From Paramecium octaurelia (Eukaryota; Ciliophora; Oligohymenophorea; Peniculida; Parameciidae): DNA of 64,000 nt. The notes below the pieces were generated by a model, which worked only from the letters and a program-made list of their open reading frames with translations, was not told where the DNA came from and searched no databases. Numbering within the stretch: position 1 is the stretch's first letter; each line of letters begins with the position of its first letter. The position numbers and the translations under genes are program-made. The stretch lies in NCBI GenBank assembly GCA_905182995.1, contig CAJJDP010000090.1, forward strand, positions 359,143-423,142, written 5' to 3'. Positions 1 to 12,397 of this stretch are shown piece by piece.

Positions 1-1447
1 TTCCTTAATTTAATTGAAGGTTTAAATCTTCATAATCAACACATTTATTATTCTCATCAACTGTTCCATATTCACAAATACATTACTTATAGTCTGCTAA
101 ATATCTTCTATTTGAATCTTCAAAGCATGATAAGCAATCGTCTTTTGTTGGACCATCGCATTCCTTGCAAGTTAGGTGGCAACTTATTGATGGTTAATAA
201 TAGTCTAGACAATTAAAAAATTGGAACCCAACAATTGATATTTTAAGGTAGTTGGATGAAGATTATAATAAATTACCATATAATAACTTAAACTACATTT
301 TATTAAACTGTAAAACATCGAGGTTTATATTAAATTCTTCCTTATCAAGACCGTTATAAAAGGTAATTGAAATCAATATAGAATTTTCTAATTTCTTTAC
401 TAATATAAAATGCCATAATTTAATATCAAAAGTTACATCAAGTGATTCAGACTTTAAAAAAGGATTGCTTGAAAAGTCTATAGAGACTGAAGGAATAGTG
501 TAGCTATATGTAGTTATAATAATTTGGTTTTAACTAGTGGAGATCCTGTAAAATAATTAAAATGCACACAGATTTTTTTGAATTAATTGGGAATGTTAAA
601 AATTACCAGATAGTCTTATAAGTTGATATTCGAATTCATCATCAGATGAATAAATTTCTGAAATTTTTACCCAACCTGATAATAAAAACTCCTAACAATT
701 AATATTTTGTGATACAAATTCATATTGACTTTATTTCTCTATTGTTACATCAGGCATGCTGTTTATTAAACTTTATTGACATTAACATTCATTATAATGG
801 ATACTTTAGAAGAAATTAATAAAAACATTAGAGGATGATATATAACATCCTTCAATATACATAATTTCTCCTGGAAAATAGGATAGGATATCTCTTTCAA
901 AAAGTTGAAGTGGAATATTTTGGGGTACAATGAAATCACCTCCAACTATTTGTTCAATTTTTTATATATCAATTAAAAACTGTATTTAAATTGATTTTTA
1001 ATATGGTTATTTAATTCCTTCCATTAAATATATTATGACTTCTTATTTTGAAGGATTTGGAAAGAATCCATTAAAATACCAAATAGATTCATATTAAGTA
1101 TAATCTATGAGAATCTCTTCTCTAATATATCCAACTTCCTTATCAAAAAATAGAAAATATTTCTTGATTATTTAATTCTCATAATCAATGCATTCATATT
1201 GTATAAAATGTAATTAATTGTTGGCCTTATCGTATATTCTAAATAATTGAAAACAACTACTATCAATTATTCCAATCGTTCCAATTTGTTCTACATTACT
1301 AAGTGGAACATATTTACTCCACACTCCAACCCCAATACCCATTGAAACTGTTTTAAGCGGGTAAATATTTGGTAATTCCATAATCCAACAGCACATCGAT
1401 TGGTAAACTACAAATATTACAAGCAAAAAATATGAAAAGATTTACAT
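1..1447 (-). CDS. Cysteine-rich secreted or surface protein, C-terminus beyond window edge
   Basis: A single open frame with TAA/TAG read as Gln runs from ATG at 1445-1447 past base 1, about 482 codons with no TGA. The first ~20 residues (MQIFSYFLLVIFVVY) form a signal peptide. A long middle part rich in aromatic residues follows. Residues ~400-470 form furin-like cysteine modules: Cys pairs spaced as in CHLTCKEC, a Gly-Pro turn, then CLSC and CIC. No intron is needed. The layout (signal peptide, beta-rich part, then cysteine modules) matches the complete relative at 39125-43692, so further cysteine repeats and a membrane tail are likely beyond the edge. Role unknown; placement at the cell surface or in the secretory path is inferred from the signal peptide and cysteines. 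Confidence 0.8.
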
Positions 1448-2929
1448 TTTTATTATATAATAATTAAGCTTTTTTGAATCTCCTTTAAATCATTTTTCTT
1501 GATTTGATTTTTTTGTGTTTCAAAACAGCTATTATTAGGGAATATTGTTATTTGGATTAGAAAAAGTATAGAAAAATACAAAAATTAGATAAATGTGGAA
1601 GTAGACTTTATTTTCATTAATTATTAATCAAAATCACATCATTATGTGAGCAAGCAGATTTCATTAATTATTTTGGTTATAAGTTAAATTTTAGACATAT
1701 TCATATTATAAGACTATCTGATTAAGAATTTACCGATTATTTGAAGCAAATTTTTAAATTAATCAAAAGTTATTAAATGAGTGTTATTTTGTAATTCAGG
1801 GTCAAAAGATTGATAAGTTTATGTATAGATGCATAAGAGATGCTGAGATTATTAATAACTTTATTATTTACAAAAAATAATCGTTTTTTAATTCATGAAT
1901 AAAATAAAATTAATTAAATAACTTATTCATTTAACTATTCTTAAATGTTAGGAATTTTAATTATCAAAAGAAAATACAACTATTTTTAATTCAAATTAAT
2001 ACATTATTGTCGCAAAAACAGTCAAAGACTTTATCTGGTTTGAGGATCATAATTTAAGTAATTCAAGATATTGATAAAGAAAGTTTAAAAATTGAAAAAG
2101 GTGTTAACCTAATAAAGTAGTAAATGAATCAAATAAGTATATAGCAACAAAGAAATTCACAGGATTAATAAGAGAATATCTGTTCAGATAGTAATCTAAT
2201 TAATTGGCTCTTGATTTAAATCTTTTATAATTGTGATTTAGAATAGATTTGAGTGTTTTATTATTTGCTTAAAGTAGTTTTGTCATACAATATTTTCAAT
2301 TTTATTTGTTAATAAAGCTTTCCTCTTTCAATATGAATTTTTAGAGATTTTAATTTTTTAAAGATGCAACAGCATTCTCATTGTACTCCAACAAAATTTA
2401 GAATAAAATTTTTGAAAAGATAGAATATATTGTAGCTTCTAGATTTTTAAGGAAGGTTAAGACTAGAAGCATAAATCGAAAACTACTTTTTGTTTGCATT
2501 TGAGGTAAAGATTCTTATACTTTTAAAAGTAATATAAATTCTTGATAATCAGATGCAACAAAATTAGTAAGTTGACTTTAATTCAACATTCCATAATTAT
2601 TAGAATAGTTTATATATTATTTTCATCGACTTGTATTATTTCAGTGAAGTATGTATTATGCTTATTATTTAAAATACATAATCATTTAATTTTATGCAAT
2701 ATCTTTTATCACTTATGATGTTCGTTTACTCCTTATAATAATTGATTATATTTAAATACATTAAATGTTCTTTGTGCTTATTGTGCAGCATTATCCTTCT
2801 TTCATTCATTTAATGATTTTAATGAATAATTTTAAGAAGTTTTAAGTGGTTTAATAAAACCCAAATGTAACCATTTTATAAAATAAAATATTTCAAGTAT
2901 AAATTTTGCAAATTATTATTATTTAAAAT
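1448..2929. other. Intergenic, no gene recognised
   Basis: AT-rich sequence with short frames only. I see no coding signal, RNA gene or repeat that I can support. Confidence 0.5.
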
Positions 2930-3310
2930 ATGTCCGAAAAGGGAAGCTCAGATTATGTATCTTTAAAATTCTTTAAAGTATTTTTTATTTGGACTATTGA
3001 AGATAAAATACATTGTTTTGAGTAATTAAGAAACGGTTGAAAGAGGAGTTTAATCTAGGCTAAGGAAAAATCAAAGAAGAAGAACCAAAAAATTATCAAT
3101 AAGAATTTAAAAAAGATTTAAAAATTATCAACATTTAGAAAACAAGGAAAATTGTGATTAATGGTAAAAAATTAGAATTGCCTTAAGAATTTTATGAGAG
3201 AACAGGATAGTTATAAATTTTTTGAGAATCAAGTTACAGGTTGGAATGAAAAGGAAAAGTAAGTCTTTGGCCAGTTGAAAGGGTAAAGGATGTAGAAGGG
3301 TTTGTAAATA
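2930..3310 (+). pseudogene. Small Lys/Glu-rich coding remnant, unrecognised
   Basis: Starts with ATG at 2930 (MSEKGSSDYVSLKFF). Protein-like stretches then follow in shifted frames: about 3030-3222 (RLKEEFNLGQGKIKEEE..., ending ELPQEFYERTGQL) and 3224-3310 (ENQVTGWNEKEKQVFGQLKG). The shift at about 3222 falls in a run of six T and one base would restore the frame. The family is not recognised. This could be a decayed gene, a gene with introns I could not place, or a sequencing slip. Confidence 0.3.
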
Positions 3311-3334
3311 ATAATTTAAAAATAAATAGATTTT

Positions 3335-3640
3335 ATATTTCCTTTTTTTTTGTATTTATTTCATCATCTTCTCTGCTGTAATTATAATATCAAACTCTCG
3401 ACTTGAATTATCTGATTCATAATTATAATTCTTTTAATTTCTTGTTACTACTTTTGCCTAAGTTCCCTCCTTTTGAATTTCTTTTTTGGTTCTGCAAAAT
3501 ATCTTTATTTTTATTGTTTCAATAGATGTATTAATTTCCTATCTGGCATTTAAGTCTTGAATATTTGTGCATCAAATCATCCTACGTAATGATTGACTCA
3601 ACTTGCATCTACAGATTCTTGAGTAAAGTTTTTTTATTAA
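3335..3640 (-). pseudogene. Lys/Glu-rich coding fragment, unrecognised
   Basis: On the minus strand, two adjacent frames read like protein. One (from about 3640) gives LQMQVESIITQDDLMHKYSR and ends at a TGA. The next (to about 3340) gives INTSIETIKIKIFCRTKKEI, then a Ser/Asn/Glu-rich stretch. The change of frame without a GT..AG pair suggests decay. No function can be assigned. Confidence 0.3.
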
Positions 3641-3874
3641 GTTTTGAGAACATTAATTGCCCAAGTTTTATCATCTTTCTGCAAAAGTTAAATACAATTT
3701 CGTATTTAGTTTAAGATATTAGTATTACTCTATAATTATTGTTTATTCTATCCAATAAGACTGGATTGCAGGCAAATATTCGGCTAATATTATTCTATAA
3801 TGAACAGAATTACTTAAAATAATGGAGGTCAGAATTTGCTATTTATATTTCAATATTCAATTGAACAAAAGTGA

Positions 3875-6800
3875 TTGAAGGAAATACCTATTGAATCAAT
3901 TAAGAAATGGACCTTAATTAATAAATTTAAACAATTTAAGAATGCGTTTTTCGATATTATTGTAATTACAACTAATGGATATCAATTGAAAAACAACTAT
4001 AAAATACAAACAATTTTAGATTTGGAATGCAAAAAAGCAAAACCATCTTCATTTATATAAATTTGTTTGCTAAAGCATACCTTATATAAGCAACTCTATG
4101 CAGATATCCCTGCAATGATGATTGCCAAGAATTTATTCATCATAATCAATTTAATTTTATTTTAATCCCAACCTGCGTTAAGTAAAATCCTCTTCTTACT
4201 GCTTCTAATATGGAGCAACTACATACCTTTTGGCTGTTACATTTTTATGACTGTCAAGCAAATTTAATCATTGTTGAATTTCAAATTGGAGGACAGAAAT
4301 GGATCTAGAACATCAATCCTTAATCTATCCAGTGGATTTATAACTAAAAATAAAAGTTGGAAGTATCAAAAAAGGATTGAAAGTCAACTTTAATAATAAA
4401 ATATAAAAATATTGGTTCAAAACTAAAGCTGGAGTAAATAAAACTATAAGCTTCTACTATTATTATAGGTAGCCCAGTATTTTAAGTATGAATGCATTTA
4501 GAAATGGTATATAATTAATTAGAGAGTATAACTTGATCAATATGCAACAACTTACTTAATTTGATATCTTAGTTATTATTGTGGATAATTTCTATACTTG
4601 TTCTCTGGAAAATTTGGAGAGTTATGTAAAACGATGCACTTTAAAAGGTACTTAGATCAAGTCAGAATTTTTATGCCTTATGTACTGTTTTGCTCCAAAT
4701 ATTGCATCATCTATGCTGCTAACACTGACTAATATTTGACTTTTATGATTACTATGCTTAAACATAAACCATAAGGATCAATTACTATAATTTAATAATC
4801 TTAAAGATATTAATACAAACTGTTATAGTTAAGAATTTGTCATGTTTTATAGTCGAGCCATATTGTATTCTTTTTATTAAGCCTCTTATTACTATAATTA
4901 TCAATAATAGTTTGTTTCTTATTCTATTTTTGAATGTGATGTAGAAGGGATATGTGAATTAGCTTCAGATCTATTTGCTTGAAATAAATTCAGCAATGTA
5001 TTTATGAATTTTGCACTTCTTCGAAGACCTAAAAAACATGTAGTACTTATGATACTGATTATGTCTGAAAATCACAAGAGTGCTATTTTAGCTTGCTCCT
5101 TAACATGCCTAACTTACAGAAATTAACGCCAAACTTATTTGATAGTTGCCCTTCCTTCAATGCAAAACTAACATATTTAATCAAGTTTATGCTAAAATGA
5201 TACAATGTTGCAAATGCGCGCTAAGGTATTTTATAAGCTGTAAAAAAAAGTGAATATACTGGATATCTACATCAACTACACGCCAAACTTGCAAGTTCAG
5301 CGTCACTGAAAATTACTTAAGAGTTTACTTTTTCTTTATATCTGCTGATGCTATTTAATGTTTTAATCTCCCTATGATTACTAAGTTTTCAATTAAGTAC
5401 TAACAACTAACTAGTGAGTAAAAATGACTCATTGCTTTAATGCTAAAACCTTGTAATGTTGTAAATTTGGAAAATAATATTACAATTACCTTTTTTTGTT
5501 CCTTCTAATAATGAAAATTGAGTATTTACCTGATTGTATAAATGTATTCAAGAAAGAAGTGATGAAGATATTAATCATCTTTCATAATAACAATTGGAAC
5601 TAGACTACTTATCTTTATGCCACCATTTGGCTCAAAATATTAACCATGATGAACTGCTTATATTTAGTGGATTAAGGAGTTATCAATAGTAGTCTTGGAT
5701 TAATGAAAATAAGTACTAATCTCATGATATGATGGGCAATCACTGAACATAAGATACAGGAAGCCACCCTCCATTTAAAATTCAATTCAGGAAAAACAAA
5801 AGAAAATTTATCCAAGAGGACTGGAGTACATCAAATAAATAATGCATAATATGCTATAGTATAGCTATCACCACAATATAAACAATAAGAATTACATTTC
5901 TATAGTTTTTCAATTTGGTGGTGAGTGAACATTTTTCAACTCTATTTTTGTGCTTTAATGAGGAGATACAAATGGTGTGTATAAACTAACAACTCCTGAA
6001 TCTAGAAATAAATTTTTGCTGTACGTGTTTACCAGGTTTTTGAGGCTCTAATTGATAAATAGAATATTCTAGAATAGGCCATAGAAGTTATTCACTAGTA
6101 AGTTAATCACAAGAGCCTCAGATGAAGAATTAATTACATCATTAGCATCCATCACATAGAATTGAAATTTTGCTATTAGATACATACGCCATTCTTATTT
6201 GCTAAATGTAGTATGCTACACTGGTTATTCATTAAATGCATTCACTTTATGAAATATACATACCATTTAAGAGTGGTTAATTAAACGGATATCTTGAAAG
6301 TTCTCAGTGTAGTTCATGCTATTTTGATCATTATTAACTCCTGATCACTTTGTTTACAATTATGTCTGTGTTGAATATGCATGCTACAAATTGAAAAATT
6401 GATTACATTTATTGTGCAAGGATCCCAGTACCTAAACGTCCCATTTGTGAATTATCTTACATTACTTCTCTAACAATGAAAAATATATGAGAATCTTTCC
6501 TAATTCTATTAAAAAACCGCTACCTTAATGTATAATTTTCAAAACCTAGTCAAATAGAACAAATTGTAAATGGTACAGATCTTCTTGCCAATCCAAATAT
6601 TGTATTGATAACAAAACATAATCTGATTGCTAGAAAAGTTATAGTTACTATTGGCAATTATCCACATTATGTTATCCCACTACTCCACTAAATGTTCTAC
6701 GAAATATAAACTTATTAATAATGCAAGATTGATGAGCAAAAGAATTTAAGTGAAGTCTATTGCTTCTGGGATGAGGAGTAAACTACTTGCTTAGAAAGGA

Positions 6801-8450
6801 TATGTGAGAATGGACCTGCACTTGCCTAATCTCATTTAGTGCGTATAGTGTTCCTTTTTACTAATTAAAAAGCAGTTTGTCTTATCAAAGGGTTCTTTGA
6901 TTACAAATATGCTATAGAGTATATATGTGCTTCTATGTTTGAAGACAAGAGATGCGTCACTGATGGATATTAATGTATTTCGAGAAATCTTGCCAAGATG
7001 TTAATATTATTGATAGCTGTACCTTTGATATCTATCAAAATCCTTGAGCTTGGATTGATGACGAATTTTTTTTTTTTTTCATACCAAAACTTGCTAAACT
7101 GCATCTGTTACTCTCACCAAATATATAGAATACAATTCATACTTGCCATATTGTACAGTTAAATATTCTGGTAGTGAAAATGGAGAATGAATTTGGAATG
7201 AAAATCTAATTAGATGCTTTTTGATTCATGCATTGATTTTTGTGGAGATGGCATTATCTCTAGCAAGGAAGAATAATGTGACGATGGTAATTATTTACCT
7301 TATGATGGTGGCTATAAATGCGAAGTAAAATGTCAATAAGGATGTAATCTTTGTAATTTTGAAATATTTTAAGATTATTATAAGAAAGGGTGGGTATTGT
7401 CACATGTAGCTTGCATTTTCTATTTGTTGAGATAGGTATATAGTTGAAAGGAATTGTGTTATGATGGAAATAATATTGTTGTAAGAGTTATGTGTAGAAT
7501 GTTAGAGGTTAACTTAGAAGATGGATCTTAATCACTTAATGTTTATGGGGATGAATTTTTAATTTAAGAATAAGAAAAATGTAATGAAGGAAATCTTCAA
7601 AATAATGATAGGTGTAGGAATTGGAAATTTCATTTTGAAAATAACATTAATGTTTGTAATGACATTATTCAACCTAAAATTATATTTCATAAACTCTCAA
7701 AATCAAACATACAAATTTTCAATTTCAGAATAGAAACGATTAAATGTAATAAGGATTGGTTAGTTGTTATTGAAGTACCAAAGATAACGAACATGATTTT
7801 GAAGTTAAACCAATTTTTTCTATTACAATGAAAGAAAAATTGAAAATTATATTTTCAAGGTAATTATTGAGAGTGATAATAATATAAATATTTAAGACAA
7901 AACTTTATACTCCAACGAAGCAAAGTTATCATTAATATCTCCTAACAAACTGTCTAATGATCAATAATTTATTATTGTAAAAATTGCTTTTATAAGTAGA
8001 AATTGTAAGTGGAATTGGTATTTTGTTTGGCAATTTAGAAATTTTCTGGAATCTGCTTGATATGCTCAAAATTAGCATTTATGAAATACTACAATCTAAC
8101 ATTTAAAAATTTAATCATCAATTTATTGAAATATTTACAGCAGACTCAACTACTCCAATCATCTAAAACAGATTTGCTTTTCCAAAATATATCAGATTTT
8201 GAAGTTCCAATTATACTTACCAAATGGAAATTGGAATACTATTCTATTAAATTGTTACTTTTTGTAAAATTTATAAATTCTATTCTCTGTCTTTGCAACA
8301 TTGCAGTAGGATTTGATTTTATGTATTTTTTATTTCCTTTATTAATTACTTCTACCTTATTAAGCATGAGAATTAGTATAACTAGAGATATAATTTAGTC
8401 AATTTAAAAATGTAAGTGATGCTCCTTTTTAATTAATCAATGCGAATTTT
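3875..8450 (+). pseudogene. Decayed cysteine-rich surface-protein gene (surface-antigen and DUF4215-like parts)
   Basis: Plus-strand coding relics follow one another here in changing frames. From 3875 to 4564 one frame stays open for 230 codons. Cys-rich fragments follow, then a surface-antigen-like unit at 6722-7177. At 7223-7831 a DUF4215-type unit shows C-G-D-G, then E-Q-C-D-D-G-N and paired cysteines (CEVKC, CNLC). A TGA at 7445-7447 interrupts this frame, which continues with ELCYDGNN, a decayed second unit. The last part (about 7830-8400) is hydrophobic and has WNLLDMLK, resembling LWAILEIL in the membrane tail of the gene at 39125-43692. I infer a pseudogene of that family. Possible retained internal eliminated sequences or unseen introns are the main alternative. 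Confidence 0.55.
6722..7177 (+). pseudogene. Paramecium surface-antigen (PSA)-like cysteine unit
   Basis: An open stretch of about 151 codons contains CKIDEQKNLSEVYCFWDEEQ, then TTCLERICENGP, and later MFEDKRCVTDGYQCISRN. The spacing Cys-x-Trp-Asp, then Cys-x3-Arg-x-Cys-x-Asn-x-Pro, recalls the cysteine periodicity of Paramecium immobilisation antigens. The resemblance is from memory of the family. The unit sits inside a decayed gene, so it is unlikely to be expressed as a full antigen. Confidence 0.45.
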
Positions 8451-8924
8451 ATTCTTTTGATATTAAAAAATAAAGTAATGTAGGAATAGCTATTAGAATT
8501 AACAACTGTGATGAAAATAATGAATATGAATGAACTTATGTTATATATATCATTAAATCTTTGAAAACTAATTGCTTAATCCTTTACATCATATTAAAGT
8601 TCAACTATTCAAAATTCATTCTAATATGCTATAACTCATACTGAAATCATACAAAAATCATTTAATCATTATAATACTTAATTTTAAAAGATATCTTTTT
8701 AAAACTAATATTCATTAAAAATGATAGTTTTTCAACCATCTCTAGTGGCAGCACACTTATAATAAATTTATGTATTTTTTAATTTTGATTAATTTAAAGT
8801 TATAGGAGAAGCCATCGATACTGCCTTTATATAAATGAGAATAATTTTGTATTTGAAAGCAAAGAAAAAATGGTAAATAATTGCAATCTCTACATATAAC
8901 TAGTGTGTTTGAATAAATGTGAAT
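8451..8924. other. Intergenic, no gene recognised
   Basis: AT-rich spacer between the decayed surface-protein gene and the tRNA relic. Nothing supportable seen. Confidence 0.5.
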
Positions 8925-8990
8925 TAGAAAGTATAATTCAGTAGCAGAGCAGCAGACTGCAGATCTGTAGGTCTCAGGTGCTCCCTTCTT
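8925..8990 (+). pseudogene. tRNA-Cys(GCA) relic lacking most of the T arm
   Basis: The D arm TTCAGTAGCAGAGCA and the anticodon arm GCAGA-CTGCAGA-TCTGT are clear; the anticodon is GCA (Cys). The variable bases AGGTC follow, but the T arm with its GGTTCGA box is missing: AGGTCTC runs straight into AGGTGCTCCC, the expected 3' acceptor side. The 5' acceptor side (TAGAAAG) does not pair with TGCTCCC. A run of six T at about 8989-8994 could be an old polymerase III terminator. It is therefore a truncated tRNA copy, not a working gene. Confidence 0.6.
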
Positions 8991-9889
8991 TTTTATTTTA
9001 AATAAAATAGTTTTTAAATTATTAATATTAAAATTTGGCAAACTATTTAATGTACTAATTTTTATAGAATATCGCTGTTAATAATTATTAACTAATCTTC
9101 AATATATATAAATTCAAATAATGTTGATATTCATCTACAAACGCCTATATTCCTCAGGATTTTATAATGATATTATAATAAGTAATTCTTGTGGAAACTT
9201 TTGAGAATAACAGATTTATTTATTACTAATATATTAACTATTAAACATAATTCTCTTTAGTAGTGAAATTTTACCAAAAATGAAGTTATAAATCTAACCT
9301 GTTTTGTATTAGATATTGTAAAAATAAAAGAAGCAGGCACACATATGTAATAGATATAAATTTTAATTAATTAAATCAATAATAAAATTTAGTTACTAGC
9401 AGGTATCTATAAAAGAGAACAATAGACAATTTAATAGTAGAAATACTAAGATTAAAATCCCATATTCATATCAATATGATTCTTTATAAGATGAATTCTT
9501 TCAACAAAAGCATTCTTATTTGAATAATATCAAACCTAAATAGAAGATAAAATCGAGAATTTCACCATTGCTAGATTTAGAAATCAAATTGTACTTATAT
9601 GTTAAAAAAGTAACTATAATTAATATCAAATAAATGAAATAAAATAATTACCTTATGAATCAGGACTAATAAATAAAAAAAATGAAAATCTTTTGACTTG
9701 AGAAAATTTCTAAATTATTTTAGCATAAAAAGAAATAAAAAAATAGTAATGAGACATAAAAACAACACAAAATTCAGAATAACCCATTTGCAGCTGGTTA
9801 TAATTAATTAATGATGATATTGATAGAATCTCATCTCTAATCTCATATATAAAAGTTTAAAATTCTTTATTTCTATTAACATTATATTA
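8991..9889. other. Intergenic, upstream of the kinase-like gene
   Basis: AT-rich with no supportable gene. The last ~100 bases would hold the kinase promoter, but I see no defined element. Confidence 0.5.
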
Positions 9890-11155
9890 ATGTCTCTATT
9901 TTCTTATAACGAAGACACAATGGAACTTACCATAGATGAATTTATCATTCATACAGAAAGAGTAATCAGTAGAGTAGCCTATGGTGTGTTTGTGGATTGC
10001 ACAAAAATTACAACAAAAGAAACATTATGTGCTAAAGTAATTATAACTTCCATATTAAGATTACATCATTTGAAATAAATAATTCTAAATGTGAGAAGGA
10101 AATGAGGATGATAGATACCTTACGCACGGCTTACCTCACAAATCAAAATCTTGTTAAAGTTTATTTATGCTTGCCTTATCAGGAAAAGTTAATAGTTATT
10201 ATGGAAAAATGTGTAACTAATCTAGAAGATGAATTGAAGAAGAAAGGTAATTTCGGTTCTGAAGAAGTCATAAACATATTAAAGTAATTGTTAAATGGAT
10301 ATTTACCCTTATACTAAAAATAAATAATTCATCGTCACATCAAACCTAGAGAAATCTTAATATCTTATGATTTTTAGGGAAAACCAATTTATAAACTATC
10401 CTGCAGTAAAATTTACTTATGTCAAAAAAAAAGTAATCTAACGAAAGTGGGCATTCCATTATTCGAACCACCAGAACTTAATTATATGGTAACAGACACA
10501 GATTTAGATTAGAAATTATTGTAATTAAAGAAGATTCCAAAAGGAAAAAGTCAAGTTGATGTTTATCCAGTATAAAATTGATTAATTCTAGATTGGGTTG
10601 ATGCTTTATTATTGTCTTTTTGGTTAATATCCATCTAGACCAACAACATGGCTAGAATTTAGGAGCTTTTTCAACAACCTAAAGGTACATCCTATCAAAA
10701 TAGAAGACAAATCTTAAAACATCAACAGTGATCTTTAGGAGATGATTGAAAGAATGATTGTATACAATCCATTGGAAAGAATTACTTTTTTAGAAATTTA
10801 TTCAAGCAAATTAATTGGCATCTAAACATAATAGCCAGTAAAATTATTTAAATTAACCATAAATCCAGAATCAAAGCCTAAACTATAAGATTAATTTAGT
10901 AAATTTAATCAATAGCAAGATGATTAAAAACCTCTATTTCCATGTTCACCTATTCCAAATGATAATATTGAGTAACCCAGTTTTTAATAATCTACTACAA
11001 TCCAACAATAAGCATAATTTTAACAAAATAACGAAATCCAAATTGATGAATACAATGATTCGCAAAACTATTTAAAAGCATAATTGTAATAAAATAAACT
11101 AAATCTAGATCTGAAAATTCCTTATTATATAGTAAGGACACATAAAATTTATTGA
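9890..11155 (+). CDS. Protein-kinase-like gene with lost catalytic motifs (pseudokinase or decaying kinase)
   Basis: Three exons (9890-10036, 10060-10569, 10592-11155) give 406 residues once introns of 23 and 22 nt are removed. The kinase fold is visible: a degenerate Gly loop (RVAYGVF), the ATP-binding Lys in CAK (~49), KCEKEM for the helix-C Glu, then VIMEKCVTNLEDEL, HRHIKPREILI (140-150), KVGIPLFEPPEL and VDVYPIGLMLYYCLFGQYP. The catalytic HRD is HRH, the metal-binding Asn after KP is Glu, and DFG is missing: KLSCSK stands where KLSDFGxSK would be. It cannot transfer phosphate in the usual way. The C-terminal ~100 residues are Gln-rich. The first intron ends AAG rather than TAG. Start chosen as the first ATG in frame. 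Confidence 0.7.
10037..10059 (+). other. Putative 23-nt intron 1 of the kinase-like gene
   Basis: GTAATTATAAC...TTAAG. Removing it joins CAK to ITSFEINNSKCEKEM and repairs the frame. The 3' end AAG is less usual than TAG, so a frameshift is the alternative. Confidence 0.55.
10570..10591 (+). other. 22-nt intron 2 of the kinase-like gene
   Basis: GTATAAAATTG...TTCTAG with an in-frame TGA. Removal joins VDVYP to IGLMLYYCLFGQYP exactly at kinase subdomain IX, which supports splicing. Confidence 0.8.
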
Positions 11156-11156
11156 G

Positions 11157-11400
11157 ATAAGCCCTGGAATCAATTCAATAATTCAATCATGAAAAAATTA
11201 ATACTGACTCAGTCAAATTGATGAAGTATTTTAAATATGAGGAAAATGGTAGTTATTATACTTTAGGATTTCTCAAATTTTATTATTGTCTTATTATAAG
11301 AGCAAATAAAGAGATAATTAGGAAACAATTCGCTAGTGAACAAGAATTAAGATAAGAAATTACAAATATTTTGGAAAAGAATGATCATAATATTTATTGA
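11157..11400 (+). pseudogene. Out-of-frame C-terminal continuation of the kinase-like gene
   Basis: After the TGA at 11153-11155 a different frame stays open for about 80 codons (ALESIQQFNHEKINTDSVKL ... EQELRQEITNILEKNDHNIY) to a TGA at 11398-11400. GT at 11132 and nearby AGs give no intron that joins the two frames. This suggests a frameshift truncated the kinase-like protein, and so supports decay. Confidence 0.4.
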
Positions 11401-12118
11401 CCATAATTTTCAAAATATATTAAAACAATAACAAGAAGTCTTTAGAATTATCATCTATCTATAAAAGGCTTTTATATATTTAGTTATTTTTTTTGTTTCT
11501 ATTATTCCTAAATCAAAAATAATTATTTATTTATAATAATTTAAAAAAGCTAAACATATATTTTCTCGTTATTTTAAATCTTTCTAATATGCCAATATGC
11601 AGAAAGCTCTGAGCATTGAAAGTAGACTTTTTAAAGTGAATTTGTTCTTATGAGTTGAACAATTTAATTCTTAAATAATACTCAGAAAATTATATATTTG
11701 ATAGTGATTCTAAAGAGAAATAATATATAAACAAGACACCAAGTGTTGCTAGTATGAACTTCTTTTAATACCAAAAATGGCAGAGAATTATCATATATTT
11801 TACAGAATTTCCTTAAGCTATTCTAAAAAAAAAGGAGAATATTATTTTATAGTTAGTTCTTTTTTATCATATATTTATAAGAGATTTGTGAAAGTTCAAT
11901 AGAAAATATGAAAAAGCTTGCTAATTTCAAATTTGAATTCAATACTACCAGGTTTTGTGAAGCCTGATCTTTCTTCTTCTTTTTTCCAACAGTAAAGTGT
12001 AATGTAACTCCACTTTTAAATTCATTAATTTTATTCTACATTTAATTAGGTTATTGAATAAATCAATAGCTCATAATATCAGCAGAAATAATATTTCCAC
12101 AGGCAAATCATTATTCAT
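11401..12118. other. Spacer with short minus-strand coding scraps
   Basis: Mostly non-coding. On the minus strand at about 11905-12020 a scrap reads YCWKKEEERSGFTKPGSIEF, perhaps the tail of the fragment at 12119-12397. No complete gene. Confidence 0.35.
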
Positions 12119-12397
12119 TCAAAATTTTGGTAGTTAACCTCTTTGAATATCCTTATACAGGGTTAAATTCCTAGCCTATATAATTGTACTTACCTTCTAT
12201 CTCTTATAAAGTGGACAGGCAGAGAATATTGCTTTGTAAAAGTTGTACACTTCCCTCTTCATTTGAGGGGATTTGAAATTCTTTATGAGTTTTACAAAAT
12301 AAAAAGCCCAAAAAAGGTTAATTTTGTTTCTGAACTACTCGTCCAAGTTTTTCTTTTTAGCCTACTAACAATTACATTGCTGACTTCCTAAATTAGT
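12119..12397 (-). pseudogene. Fragment of an unrecognised protein gene
   Basis: A minus-strand frame of 92 codons is open between a TGA immediately upstream (12398-12400) and a stop at 12119-12121. It reads NLGSQQCNCQQAKKKNLDEQ, then FVKLIKNFKSPQMKREVYNF and ARNLTLYKDIQRGQLPKF. The composition is that of a real soluble protein, but there is no in-frame ATG at its start. It is probably a gene piece cut by mutation. Family unknown. Confidence 0.4.

Noticed and set aside
8757..9041. 94-codon minus-strand frame
   Set aside because: It runs through the tRNA-Cys relic on the other strand and has no protein character.
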